From Hormiphora californensis (Eukaryota; Ctenophora; Tentaculata; Cydippida; Pleurobrachiidae): a stretch of DNA of 64,000 nt. Shown piece by piece: positions 1 to 10,720 of the stretch; within the stretch, counting starts at the first letter, position 1; each line of letters begins with the position of its first letter. The position numbers were made by a program, and so were the translations under genes. The notes under the pieces were generated by a model that was not told the DNA's origin, did not search any database, and saw nothing but the letters and a program-made list of their open reading frames with translations. The stretch covers positions 6,852,468 to 6,916,467 of the forward strand of contig CM035359.1 of assembly GCA_020137815.1 (NCBI GenBank). Direction: 5' to 3'.

Positions 1-1376
1 GTAATACGATTTTGGGAGTTGCCCTTGTCATGGGAATTACAGGGTTCGTTTTTGGAGTTGGCGGACTTATAAAGAACATCAAACAGAAGTCGGAAAAGAG
101 TGGCGAATTCATCAATCAAACTATGGTCTTGATGATTTCGTTGGGAGATCTACTGACATCTGTTTATCTCCTTACCCTCACTACAATCCACTGGATCCAC
201 GGTTCCGGGTTCTGTGAGTATCAGATTGAATGGATTAGTGGAGTGCCTTGTACCATCATTGGAGTTTTGAATAGCACTGGATCATCAATTTCTTCCCTTG
301 TAATGGCTTTGGTCAGCTGCTTCCGACTCCATGGTACAGTAATGGCCCTTCGATACCGCCGTTCAAAGAAGGTTACTCTGAAGCTGTGGATAAAATTAGG
401 TGTTATACTTGCAGTCGTCACATCGATATCTCTAGCAGTATCTACTTTTCCATTGTTCGACACTTTCAATGAATGGTTTGTCAATGGACTAGTTTTTGAA
501 AGAGGCTTTACACTATTTCTTGGAGTGATGGATAAAAGTCAACTGCTGAAGATTGTTCGGGGTTACCATGGAAGCCACGAAACCAGACGAAGTCAGTCTG
601 GTAACACTGTTTCTTGGAACACATTCCAAGAAATGATCTCTGAGATGTTTTCCCGGGATTATGATCCGGTAAGGGCCAAAAAGCTGTCTTTTTACGGTAA
701 CGACCCAGTGTGTATGTTTAAGGCATTTGTCCTTTTGGATGACCCACAAGTTCTTTTCGTATGGGCATACCTCAGCTTCCATTTTCTCTGCTTTTTATGT
801 GTAGCGATATGCCATGGGGTGATTGCAGTACTCGTTAGAAGATCACATATCCAAAGTACCAGGACGTCCAACTCACTCAATTTCAATGTCTCTTTGATCT
901 GCCTAACTGATTTTTGCTGCTGGATGCCTTTCCTTATCTGCTGCGTCCTTCACACAGCCGAGGTTTTGGATATGTCACCGTGGTACCAGATCTTCTCCCT
1001 TAACATTCTCCCCCTAAACTCTGTACTGAATCCCGTTTTGTACAGTGGTGTAGTAACAACGATTTGGAACTACTTTAAATGTGTCCAAAATGCTGATGGC
1101 GCTCGTGATGTTGCGCCCAATACCGCTCCTGAAGATCCCCCTAAAGATGCTTCTAAAGATGCTTCTAAAGATGCTTCTAAAGATGCTTCTAATGATTCTC
1201 GCGATGTTACTCCTGAAGATGCTTATTTGAATAATGAAGATGCTCCTGATGTCCCTCCTGAAGATATTCCCGATCTCCCTCCTGATGTCCCTCCTGAAGA
1301 TGCTGCCGATTTCCCTCCTGATGTCCCTCCTGAAGATGCTCCTGATGTCACCCCTGAAGATGCTCCTGATGTCTGA
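1..1376 (+). CDS. Rhodopsin-family G-protein-coupled receptor, LGR-like, 5'-partial
   Basis: Seven-transmembrane receptor of the plasma membrane. The window opens inside TM1: the first codons read GNTILG, matching the GN motif of class A TM1, so the true start lies upstream. Visible hydrophobic segments fall at about residues 1-20, 35-58, 80-105, 127-147, 248-275, 293-315 and 325-350, counting from base 12. TM6 carries LTDFCCWMPF and TM7 ends LNSVLNPVLY, a good NPxxY motif; both resemble leucine-rich-repeat receptors of the LGR/relaxin type. The TM3 end has no clean DRY (SCFRLHG). The TM4-TM5 loop is unusually long, near 100 residues. The cytoplasmic tail is made of short repeats, four DASK units and then PPED/PPDV units, ending with TGA. 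Ligand and G protein cannot be inferred. The GPCR call is secure; the LGR subtype is moderate because no ectodomain is visible. Confidence 0.85.
   Translation, partial: NTILGVALVMGITGFVFGVGGLIKNIKQKSEKSGEFINQTMVLMISLGDLLTSVYLLTLTTIHWIHGSGFCEYQIEWISGVPCTIIGVLNSTGSSISSLVMALVSCFRLHGTVMALRYRRSKKVTLKLWIKLGVILAVVTSISLAVSTFPLFDTFNEWFVNGLVFERGFTLFLGVMDKSQLLKIVRGYHGSHETRRSQSGNTVSWNTFQEMISEMFSRDYDPVRAKKLSFYGNDPVCMFKAFVLLDDPQVLFVWAYLSFHFLCFLCVAICHGVIAVLVRRSHIQSTRTSNSLNFNVSLICLTDFCCWMPFLICCVLHTAEVLDMSPWYQIFSLNILPLNSVLNPVLYSGVVTTIWNYFKCVQNADGARDVAPNTAPEDPPKDASKDASKDASKDASNDSRDVTPEDAYLNNEDAPDVPPEDIPDLPPDVPPEDAADFPPDVPPEDAPDVTPEDAPDV
1137..1373 (+). repeat. Coding tandem repeats in the GPCR tail
   Basis: A 12-bp unit encoding DASK is repeated four times near 1147-1194. 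It is followed by imperfect 15-27-bp units encoding variants of PPEDAPDV and PPDV up to the stop codon. The codons gatgctcctgatgtc recur almost unchanged, which points to recent slippage. Confidence 0.8.
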
Positions 1377-2560
1377 AGATGCTGCTGAAGATGCTCCTGA
1401 TCTCACGCCCTGGAATATATAATACTTAAGATTAGACTCTAAGCTATGTTCTTTTGATTGCCTAATTGGTATGTTTTATTTCAAGTTTCTTCATGTTTTA
1501 AGAGACAAAGCTTCTTTCCTAGTTTGATGTTACATAAAAATTGTGTCCTTACTGATGATGCATTTATTTATTTGATTGTTATTATTATTATTATTCAAAT
1601 TTTACGTTTACTTTCAAACAGAACCTTTTCTTTTCTTGTACATCTTTATATTAGACTGCAAAATGAAATTTAACGGTAGCAACATCGATATTGCTTCTAA
1701 CGGTGTGTTATATAGCACAGAGTTCACCCAAAGTTTTTCGAGGTGTTTACGGGTGGCTGGAGGAGATAATACAGGCACTGATTTGTTCTTCTTAGCTCAG
1801 ATGGACCTGTTGGCAAGGAAACTCAACACAACACAATTTGACCCTGTGCACTGACTCTTTAACACGGTCGCTTGTAGTGGGAAAACGGTAATGGAAAACT
1901 GAGATACAGTAAGACGACGCACAACCGTGGCCAATCAGGGCGCTAGTACGTGCTGAACGCATGCACTTTTTGCCGCGCGTTATGCAACGTGCGCGTCTCA
2001 TTACTGTATTTCTATTACGGTAATACGACTACAAGCAGCACTGTATCAAATGTGACGGCCCCTTGACAGATTGAGGGTCCCTCAACTGGCTGATGATGTC
2101 TTCTAACCTGACATTTTGTTTTTTATTTTAACATGGAGTCTAGCCCTTTTTCCATCGCTATTTCCAAACCCCAAGCAACGTTTTGGTTTTGTGAAATTTC
2201 CCGCCGTTGTTGCTCAACCCCCTGATGAGATAGAAACCTGAAGGTCAGACAGATCATGTCGAGCTAATCCTTGGTGATGGCTTAATCCTATTTCCTAACC
2301 TCAAAATTTCAAATTTCTATCTCATCACTCATCAGGGGATGAAGAAATGACCGTTCACAAAATCCAAGAGAGAGCTATAATTGTTGTTGAGTTTTTTATC
2401 CAATTTGTATTGCGAACTACATCCCAACTTCCCTTATGATTTTAGATATGAAATAACAGTAGTTTGAGGTAGCTTTCCACAATATATGGGGCAGAAGAAT
2501 AGCCGAGTATTCGGTCTGAGTAAGGAGGTAATTCATGATACGACTGATATTGTTCGACCT
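1377..2560. other. Intergenic stretch with imperfect inverted repeats and one possible small exon
   Basis: This is the 3' flank of the GPCR gene and is AT-rich to about 1660. An imperfect inverted repeat lies at about 1868-2036, with ends cttgtagtgggaaaacggta and taatacgactacaag. A second short one lies at about 2220-2336, where ccctgatgagatagaaa is mirrored by tttctatctcatcac. Both look like decayed MITE remains. No gene is convincing apart from the ORF listed at 1663. Confidence 0.4.
1663..1854 (+). CDS. Possible small ORF or exon, unrecognised
   Basis: A 63-residue reading frame starts at ATG 1663 and ends with TGA at 1852-1854. Its composition is mixed and protein-like (begins MKFNGSNIDIASNG, ends NTTQFDPVH), unlike the repeat-derived frames around it. 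No start context, splice signal or family could be recognised. It may be an exon remnant cut off by the inverted repeat that begins just downstream. Confidence 0.25.
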   Translation: MKFNGSNIDIASNGVLYSTEFTQSFSRCLRVAGGDNTGTDLFFLAQMDLLARKLNTTQFDPVH

Positions 2561-2563
2561 AAA

Positions 2564-2985
<422 letters not shown>

Positions 2986-3382
2986 GAGCAGTATCGAGAG
3001 AAGGAGACGACGGAAGACAGACTGAAAAGAAGTCACGAACTAATAATAAAAGACTCATGAGAGTGCTGATAAGAATTGAGAAAGTCCGTAATGCCAGGTC
3101 CGCATACAAGCATTTGTAGAAACAAAGCAGAATAAGGGGTCGGAAAGTAATCAGCTCACTGAGAATGCTGTTAGTGATTTGAGAAGTACTACATCCACGG
3201 GCCATTATCAAGATTTTTAGGGAGCAATGGTTCGAAGTATGGGATGCGAGTCAACTTGGAGGTATCAGTCACTTGGGGATAGTGGTCTTGGGGATCAATT
3301 GGGGACGTATTCTCCGCGGATTCATTCCTTTTGGGAGGCAGTGATAGAATGAGGACTGGGACGCTGAGAGTGTCTGGATGAC

Positions 3383-4648
3383 ATGGGGCGTTGGCTCCAG
3401 GCAGTGGGGGAGTTGTCCCACAGTAGAGTTGGGGCATGTTTGGGATCTCCCTCCAGCGACAGTAATTGGGGAATGTTTGGATCTCCCAGCAGCTGGGGAT
3501 TAGGGTTTGGATCTCCCAGCAGTTGGGGATTAGGGTTTGGATCGCCCAGCAGCTGGGGATTAGGGTTTGCACCCCCTGGTGGAAATCAATTTGGACCCCC
3601 TGGCTCCAGTGGTTCGGGAAGTTGGGGAGGCGGCTGGGGAGATAGTGGTTCCAGCGGTTGGGGTAGCTGGGGAGGCGTCTGGGGAGATAGTGGTTCCAGC
3701 GGTTGGGGAAGTTGGGGAGGCTGGGGAAGCGACGGCAGCGGATGGGGTAGCTGGGGCGGTTGGGGTAGCGGATCGAGTAGTTGGGGAGGATGGGAAGGAT
3801 GGGGAGTATGGGGAGAGGGCGACTCTGGCTGGGGAAGTTGGAGCGGCAGCGGAAGTTGGGGTGGATGGGGTAGCGGATGGGGTAGTGGATGGGGTGAGTG
3901 GGGTTCTGGCGGTCAATGGGGATCATGGAGCGGCGGCTGGGGAGGCGTCTGGAGTGGTTGGGGTGACTCCCTTGGGGTTCCCATTGTCGAAATAGAACCC
4001 TACATACGGGGTGACCCCGAGCTGGAGTGGTGTCTTGATAAATACACCCCAGAGTTGGTGTTTTCCGAGGAATGGATTGATGGGGTCAAAGAGTTCCTCC
4101 AGACTGGCGAGATATCCATCTGGTGCACCAACCCTCAGGGTCAGATAATGGTGGTATCTGATCTGAGCAATGTTAACATAAATGATCCGAACGCAATGCC
4201 TGAAATATTCACATACAACTCACACTGTTCCCGGGATATTTGTCTGGATCTTCTGGAGAATACCCGGAGAGGTAAACCCGATTACACCAAGTTGATTTCA
4301 CGGATCTGGGGTTACCTGAACATCTTCAAGAGTTTGAAATGTACGGAGTGTTTTTGTAACGCCGAGGAAAGGTTGGTGCTGAGTGAGGTTATCCAGACCA
4401 CTGTATCTCACCTCACCAACCATGGCGTCCTTGCCTATACCACTGATGAGGAAACGCCAGAGGATGTAGCTGATTATTTCACAATGTTGAAAAAGAATCT
4501 GGGGGTGTCGAAGTTTGTGGAGATTGAGGCTAAGTATTATGAGCCGTTGAGAACCATGAAACAGGCTGCGGACGGTCCTGGAAGAGTTGCCAGTGATATC
4601 CAACAGTTGGAGAGTCTGCGAGAGGGATTAAATATTTTCTGCTCGTGA
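3383..4648 (+). CDS. Gly/Ser/Trp-rich repeat protein with Cys-containing C-terminal domain, unrecognised
   Basis: A single open frame of 421 codons. The ATG follows an in-frame stop a few codons upstream, so a shorter upstream coding exon is not required. Residues 33-62 are three copies of the decapeptide GSPSSWGLGF. Residues 65-205 are built from W-G-S motifs (SGWGSWGGWG) with a tryptophan about every four residues. From about residue 210 the composition changes to an ordinary globular domain of about 210 residues (VPIVEIEPYIRG onwards, ending LNIFCS), with about nine cysteines including IWCTN, HCSRDIC and KCTECFC. There is no signal peptide or membrane segment. The Trp-Gly-Ser half suggests a phase-separating, adhesive or structural segment, which is inference only. 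I do not recognise the C-terminal domain. The antisense Pro/Arg-rich frames are shadows. Confidence 0.65.
   Translation: MGRWLQAVGELSHSRVGACLGSPSSDSNWGMFGSPSSWGLGFGSPSSWGLGFGSPSSWGLGFAPPGGNQFGPPGSSGSGSWGGGWGDSGSSGWGSWGGVWGDSGSSGWGSWGGWGSDGSGWGSWGGWGSGSSSWGGWEGWGVWGEGDSGWGSWSGSGSWGGWGSGWGSGWGEWGSGGQWGSWSGGWGGVWSGWGDSLGVPIVEIEPYIRGDPELEWCLDKYTPELVFSEEWIDGVKEFLQTGEISIWCTNPQGQIMVVSDLSNVNINDPNAMPEIFTYNSHCSRDICLDLLENTRRGKPDYTKLISRIWGYLNIFKSLKCTECFCNAEERLVLSEVIQTTVSHLTNHGVLAYTTDEETPEDVADYFTMLKKNLGVSKFVEIEAKYYEPLRTMKQAADGPGRVASDIQQLESLREGLNIFCS
3480..3570 (+). repeat. 30-bp coding tandem repeat, three copies
   Basis: Three near-identical 30-bp units (each starting ggatctcccagcag or ggatcgcccagcag) encode the GSPSSWGLGF decapeptides of the preceding gene. 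The differences are mostly synonymous. Confidence 0.85.
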
Positions 4649-4798
4649 AGCAGAGCTGTTAAGGACACTGAATGTTTATGAGATGAGTGCATGGTTTAGT
4701 TGTGTACATGAATAGAGTTATCATTTCAAAAAATTGTGTGTTTTCAACGTTTTTTAATCAAGATGAAAAGTCACAATATATCAAATCTCAACTAATTT

Positions 4799-5072
4799 AT
4801 GCTGTCTTCTCGGAAGATGTAAGGCCAGTCATTGCGCGTCTTTTCGAGCTGGGGGTGCAAAGATGCAGCTGTAACTTTGAGCGGGAATGCTAACAGGAGT
4901 GAGTTACATTATAAATGAGACATCGCACGTTACTGCAAAGCGCTCTCTCCTTGTTATTGAGTATAATTCATATGACAGAATTTGCTAGTCCTTTGTGCGC
5001 TCTTTTGCACTCGGCCCAGCTCGAAAAGACACACGATGACTGGCCTTACATCCTCCGAGAATGCAGCATTAT
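4799..5072. mobile_element. MITE-like inverted repeat with ~70-bp arms
   Basis: The left arm (4799-4868, beginning atgctgtcttctcggaagat) is mirrored by the right arm (about 5000-5072, ending ctccgagaatgcagcat). Both contain gtaaggccagtcat and gtcttttcgagctggg or their complements. No target-site duplication could be defined. Confidence 0.65.
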
Positions 5073-5321
5073 ATTTCGTTTAACTACCACCTCATCCTGC
5101 AGATTCTTCGATAAGAGAATTTCAGAAGAAATTGGTAGTCCAGGGGTCAAAGAGGGATGCTGACAAATTGTTTTATGTCTATGCTAAAGGACTCGACGTT
5201 AGTGTGAAACACGCCTTCCCTTTTCCCTATCATGGCGGCACTGTGCAGACTCTAGTGCTAACCCAACCCAAAACATAACCCTAACCATAGACAATCGAAA
5301 TCCGTACGACATATTGGCAGG

Positions 5322-5695
5322 ACATCCGACAAACTGTGCAGTGTCCGTCCGATCTTTCTGATGCATCCACTGAGTCTACTATCCGTACAGTTTGTCGGAT
5401 GTCCGTCCAGTCTGTATGATGTCCGTCTGAGGGCGGGGTTAGAAACTATCGAATTCCGTACAGGAGTGCAGAGAGTGCTATTGTAAGTACCATGTGTGTA
5501 CGGAATTCGATATTTTCTAACCCTGGCCTCATAGAACGGAAATAGAACGGTTTGGACGGAATTCGATCGTTTCTAACCAACGGAGTATGAATGGTTAGGG
5601 TTCATGTGTTGTACGGAATTCGATACTTTCTAACCGGTTAGGACCTGTACGGAATAGGAACGATTTGGGCGGAATTCGATCATTTCTAACCAATA
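5322..5695. repeat. Array of short hairpins built on ACGGAATTCGAT
   Basis: At 5322-5403 a hairpin has arms catccgacaaactgt and acagtttgtcggatg. Next, the motif ACGGAATTCGATnnTTTCTAACC occurs once in reverse near 5438-5463 and four times forward, near 5500, 5554, 5610 and 5668, about 56 bp apart. The first two form an inverted pair. No coding potential is seen. Confidence 0.7.
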
Positions 5696-5843
5696 AAGTG
5701 TCATATTGTTAGTGTTCAGCTTAACACCAATACCCCGAATCACCAATTTTGCCAATCTTGGTGTTTTTTGACCTGTTTGACTTCATTTAAAGAGCTGAAA
5801 GTTATCTTAAGATACCCAGCACTGTCTGAGGTCTTTTATGCAT

Positions 5844-6386
5844 AAACAAGAATTATTGCATTATGTGTTCATAATGCTGAGTTTCCCTGCCCTACCGTTT
5901 CACATGTCATTGACATTGTCACTGCCAACAGGATCAAGGCTTGGTCATAATGTAATGTGAGATGCATACGATCTAGCTGTCAGTATACTTCTCACATAGC
6001 TTAGAGTTAGCTAACTCACATGACACTTGCTAACCAGCTTTTGACATTCTGACTTAACTACTTATCTAACCTCTCGCAAGATGAAAATGTGTATGTAACA
6101 CGCGAAACGCGCGGCAGAGCATTTCATGTTTTGTTGAGTGGCGCGCGCACACACGTCTATCAAACTGTGTCAATGAGGTGTTTGATAAAGGAGCAGCTCG
6201 TCACTGTGCGCGCGGCTCTAGTTGCTACACCGTTGCCCCTCGCAACGAAAGTGTGACCAAAATGGTCCCTCTACCGATTAGTTAGTATACCAAAATGTCG
6301 TTTTCGAATTCTAACCCTGCTATGCCTTTTTACACAGTAAAAAGGCATCCGAGTGAATGCCTTCGGCATTCACCCGGGCAGGGAAA
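5844..6386 (+). mobile_element. Non-autonomous element, family H copy 1 (Helentron/HINE-like)
   Basis: About 545 bp and nearly identical to 7926-8485. The left end is aaacaagaattattgcatta with a small hairpin (gcattatg...cataatgc). This is followed by tttccctgccc, which is mirrored by the right end gggcagggaaa. A strong hairpin (gtgaatgcc/ggcattcac) sits just before the right end. Subterminal inverted repeats with a 3' hairpin resemble Helentron-derived elements. The class assignment is inference because no Rep/helicase is present. Confidence 0.65.
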
Positions 6387-7156
6387 AAATTTTGGGATTT
6401 TTTAGTCATATATGTCCAAAATTGACCAAAAAACGCTATATTGGCTCGATTTTGGCCAAAAAACTTAATAAAAGTAAGTAGTAATAAGCGGATAACTGTA
6501 TCGACAACATTAATGCAACAATTTATTCGATTAAAAACAGTTAAGATATGACTTTGTTACAAAATTGACTTTTTCGACCCGAAATTGCACTTCACTATGA
6601 AGACGGTACAATAGGCTAGTACTAAACAGTTAAATGCAGTTTGAGTGAAGTGGTGTTTTACAAAATTCCAAAAAAACTACACCATCTGAAAGAGGACGTT
6701 GAGACGTGAAGGTTAGGCCAGCTTAACCTTAAAAAAAGTTAATTGGTCAATTAGATAATTGATCAATTATGTCCAAAATTGACCAAAAATGACCTGGTGT
6801 TCTGGAAGGATAGACTTATGTTATGATTTGAAAATTCAACTAAAAATTACATAGCTGGATAGATAATCCCTTGATGTATCTTTTTCCGTTCTTAAAACTT
6901 CAAAATAATCAACCACTAATTAGCAGTGATTAACTAAAGTAGCACTTAAAAATAAAATGTGTCGGATTTCCGTACACTGTGTTCCTAACCGTGGGCCCGG
7001 CAGGAAATCGATTGATCTTAACCGCTCCCTCGCTGGCAGGAAATCGATTGTTTATGGCCCTAACCCCTAACATAACCTCGAATGGAAATATAAAGCCACA
7101 GAGCCCTCCTAGAGTTTAGGCTTATTTTAACTCTATATCTAAGGCTAAATTTAGAC
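6387..7156. other. Non-coding AT-rich stretch
   Basis: AT-rich DNA with repeated attgaccaaaaa-type motifs (about 6410-6440 and 6770-6790) and two copies of ggcaggaaatcgattg (about 7000 and 7036). No gene, clear repeat boundary or RNA gene is visible. Confidence 0.5.
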
Positions 7157-9758
7157 ATGGAGTCTGCACACCGCCCACGCCCAGAGCTCTACAAAGTAAT
7201 CTCTTACCCCAACCCACAGACAGAGGTGGAAGACCGTGGGATTGTGAGAGAGAAACCAAAACCCCAAGGACTGGGATATAGGTGGAGGGGTGATAGTGAT
7301 CATCGTTACTACCGGCTACGGTTCAGCAAAAGGAGAGGTACATGATAAATCATTTAACAAATTATATTACTCGGGTCTATAATGTTCATAATAATACTAG
7401 TAGGTTTCAAATGATATTCTATCACAATGTTGATATAAATCCTTTGACCTTTCGATAATCGATGTGTCGATTTTATTAGTACTGTTCATGTAGTCTGGGC
7501 TGTATTTGATCTACTGAACCATGACAGAGCACAATCTCTCTCTGTGTGTGATTTGAAAATAAATGACAATGTCAAATGTGTTAATAACACATTGTGTTAT
7601 GTGAGCCATTATACAAGGCTGTATGTCAGGGGCGAAGCAAGGCTGAGTCCAGTGGGTCCAGGACCCACTTTTTGGACGAGAGAGGAGAAGAAAATGAGAA
7701 AACTTGCTAAAAAGTGAAAATATCGGCAAAAACAACCCAAAAAAAGTGAAAAAATGAACCGATTTTCAATTGAAAAAGCGAATGCGCACAAGAAAAAAAT
7801 TATGCGGCAGCGGTGGGTCCGGACCCACCTCGCGCGTTACATTTTCTGCAGCGCTGGACCCAAAATTTTTTTCGTGAATGAACGCCGCGCACCGCCCCTG
7901 CTGTATGTGTTAAGTTTTTGTGGACAAACAAGAATTATTGCATTATGTATTCATAATGCTGTGTTTCCCTGCCCTACCGTTTCACATGTCAGTGACATTG
8001 TCACTGCCAACAAGATCAAGGCTTGGTCATAATGTAATGTGAGATGCATACGATCTAGCTGTCAGTATACTTCTCACATAGCTTAGAGTTAGCTAACTCC
8101 CAATCACATGACACTTGCTAACCAGCTTTTGACATTCCAACTTAACTACTTATCTAACATCTCACACTCGACTCGCAAGATGAAAATGTGTATGTAACAC
8201 GCGAAACGCGCGGCAGAGCATTTCATGTTTTGTTGAGTGGCGCGCGCACACACGTCCATCAAACTGTGTCAATGAGGAGTTTGATGAAGGAGTAGCTCGT
8301 CACTGTGTGCGCGGCTCTAGTTGCTACACCGTTGCCCTCGCAACGAAAGTGTGACCAAAAAATGTCCCTCTACCGATTAGTTAGTATACCTAGAATTCGT
8401 TTTCGAATTCTAACCCTGCTATGCCTTTTTACAAAGTAAAAAGGCATCCGGGTGAATGCCGAAGGCATTCACCCGGGCAGGGAAATAAATATACCTTTCA
8501 TTCAATGCCCCCCTCTGTTTCAGAGGAAGAAGATAGTGATAGTGAGGCGGAGATAAAACAAGGTTATGATACAGTACACAGGTAACCATGGAAACAAAAG
8601 CATCATCCCTCGCCACAGACACCAACTTTTTGTTGTAACGCGCGATACACTTTATGTGGAGAACTCGGCGCGCTCAACCCTAAACCGTGGGAAATATATT
8701 AAGCGTGGGAAAGTTTTGTCGATCATTTTATCATTCCAAACATTCTGATTTAGCAATCTCGCGGATATGTTGTGGATAGATTAGACAGTATATGTTAATA
8801 ATTAATAATTAACAATATTATCATACTTTTCAGAATTCACCCAAAGTCAGAGATGACTGCATTCAATCTGTCAGAGATCCTCTCCCTGAAACTCCTGTCT
8901 CCAGCTGCCAAGATTCATATTGTCTACAAAATGGGAACATTAGAGTAAGTTAAGGTGTTTTAATGTAATATGTGCTCGAGGTAACGGCTGTAATTCCCCT
9001 GTTGATCTGGAGCCGCCGACCCCATCTGAGCATTTGAGAATCAAATTGGGGTATGGGCGCCGCCATACAGGTTAATCTCGCCCTCTAAAATCCGGCCACT
9101 TCTCTAACATGGCTCTAACACTTTCAGGCCTGACACAGATCTTACCCAACTCTGTTCTCACTACTCCGCCTCTAAAATGGAGCTAAAAGTTCTAACCGAC
9201 CTTGAGATAGTCCGGCAAGACTACGATGCACAGGAGCAGGCCGAAAAAGCGGCGGAGAAGGAAAGAAAAGAGGAGGAAGAGGGGAGTCAGGAAGTAGTGG
9301 ACATATTTAGAGTGGACGAGAGTGTGGAGATAGATGCTAGTTTGTTGCTGGCTAATACTGGAATTGAGGAGGAGGAACTAATAAGGAATGAACTGAGTGA
9401 AGTTGGGGGAGATGAGGTGGGGAGCACGATGAGTGAAGTTGGGGGAGATGAGGTGGGGAGCACGATGAGTGGAGATGAGGGGAGTTTGTCAATATCGGAA
9501 CAGGGGGATACAGTTATTATGAGAGAGGGCAGTGTTGAGAATAGACCAGAATTGAAGGAGGGAGACCAAGAGAAGAGAGCAGAGGGAGGTGCCAAGGTAG
9601 ACCAAGAGGAGGATGGTTTGAGTAATGCTATACCAGATGATATAAGTGGACCCCTCCCGACTGTTGACAATTATACTGGAACCCTTAAACCAGTCTCTCC
9701 TTTAAACAGTGTTTCTCTTCTCGGCTCTATACAGGACGAAAAGGAAGTGTTGGACTAA
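7157..9758 (+). CDS. Unrecognised acidic protein, four exons
   Basis: Exons 7157-7337, 8524-8581, 8834-8944 and 9128-9758 have GT-AG borders, and phases fit at all three joins (1, 2, 2), giving 326 residues. The start is the first ATG of exon 1 (MESAHRPRPELYK). Residues 1-60 are basic and Pro/Tyr-rich. Exon 2 adds EEEDSDSEAEIKQGY. Exon 3 is helix-forming (FNLSEILSLKLLSPAAKIHI). The C-terminal half is Glu/Lys-rich (AEKAAEKERKEEEE) and then acidic, with the 12-residue unit SEVGGDEVGSTM duplicated in tandem near residues 208-231. No signal peptide or membrane segment. I cannot assign a family; the acidic, low-complexity tail suggests a nuclear or scaffold protein, which is only inference. Intron 1 carries a transposable element (7926-8485). 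Confidence 0.6.
7926..8485 (+). mobile_element. Family H element, copy 2, inside an intron
   Basis: A direct repeat of 5844-6386 with only scattered substitutions and small indels, and the same left-end hairpin, tttccctgccc/gggcagggaaa ends and 3' hairpin (gtgaatgccgaaggcattcac). It lies in intron 1 of the four-exon gene. Confidence 0.7.
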
Positions 9759-10560
9759 ATAACTATTGGCTGGGGTGATCAGTGATTAGGCCCCAGAGGT
9801 CAATGCTGTCAGATCAGACTCAGAGAGTATTGTGTCATTGTGAATGACTGAAACAGTAAACGTATTGAACACATCACTTGCACTCTCTAATTTTGATTCA
9901 GAATTCTGTTGCCCTTCGGGCTTCGGTGGATTTCATTCTGCAATATAATTCTGTGTTTCTGCATGAAAGAATGAAAATTCATGCAGATTGCAGGATCATT
10001 GCAGCTGTAATTCGCTGTTCTAATTGTAGAATTACATAGGTATTAGGTATTAGGTAAATCAAAATCAAAATGTAGATACGTTTATGAATTTGTAAGTGTG
10101 ATCAGATGTTTATACATATTAATTGAATAATTGGAATTGATTTGACGAGGTATACGTATACAGATACTTATATTATTTATAGGACGTATCCAATTTTTAA
10201 TATATTTTCATTCCTATTTTGTCACTCAGTGACAATGTCAGCGCCGACCCAATCTGACTCTGAGATTGAATCTCAGAATGAAAACGCGACGGCGGCCAGC
10301 CCTTATTGACCTCAAAGTTGATTTTTGCAATGTTTATTATTGTCAGAAAGCAGTATTATTATGAAATTGTGTATCTAGAGAACTTAAACTTAAACAAAAA
10401 CGAAATGTTTTTAGCTTTGTTTTGACAAGATTACGTAACGCGCTTAAACTGAAATAACACGTTGCTTTTATACGCCGCGCGTGCAATTTCGCGCGGCGCG
10501 GAAAAATTAAGTTCGCCAAAATAAAAAACTTTTGAACCAAAATTTTCTTTCCAAATTTAA
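9759..10560. other. Intergenic, no gene seen
   Basis: AT-rich sequence after the four-exon gene. It contains short scattered repeats (ctgcaat, tgcatgaa) and a CpG-rich patch near 10470-10505 (gcgcgcg). Nothing coding is supported. Confidence 0.4.
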
Positions 10561-10714
10561 AATGAGGCCCCTCGGAAATGTTCAAGTCATGCACAATCAA
10601 GTCACGCCCACCAATCACAGCTCAGAACGCGCGAAGCACTCCGCGCGTTCTGAGCTGTGATTGGTGGGCGTGACTTGATTGTGCATGACTTGAACATTTC
10701 CGAGGGGCCTCATT
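10561..10714. repeat. Near-perfect palindrome, 73-bp arms
   Basis: The left arm 10561-10633 and right arm 10642-10714 are reverse complements, separated by an 8-base loop (aagcactc). It directly abuts the 5' end of the truncated retroelement. It would extrude as a 73-bp hairpin in single-stranded form and is prone to deletion in cloning. Confidence 0.9.
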
Positions 10715-10720
10715 GACTTG

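Noticed and set aside
3189-3926. 245-residue Pro/Arg/Ser-rich minus-strand frame
   Set aside because: It is the antisense of the Trp/Gly/Ser-rich plus-strand gene; tgg and ggt codons read backwards give Pro-rich frames without stops.
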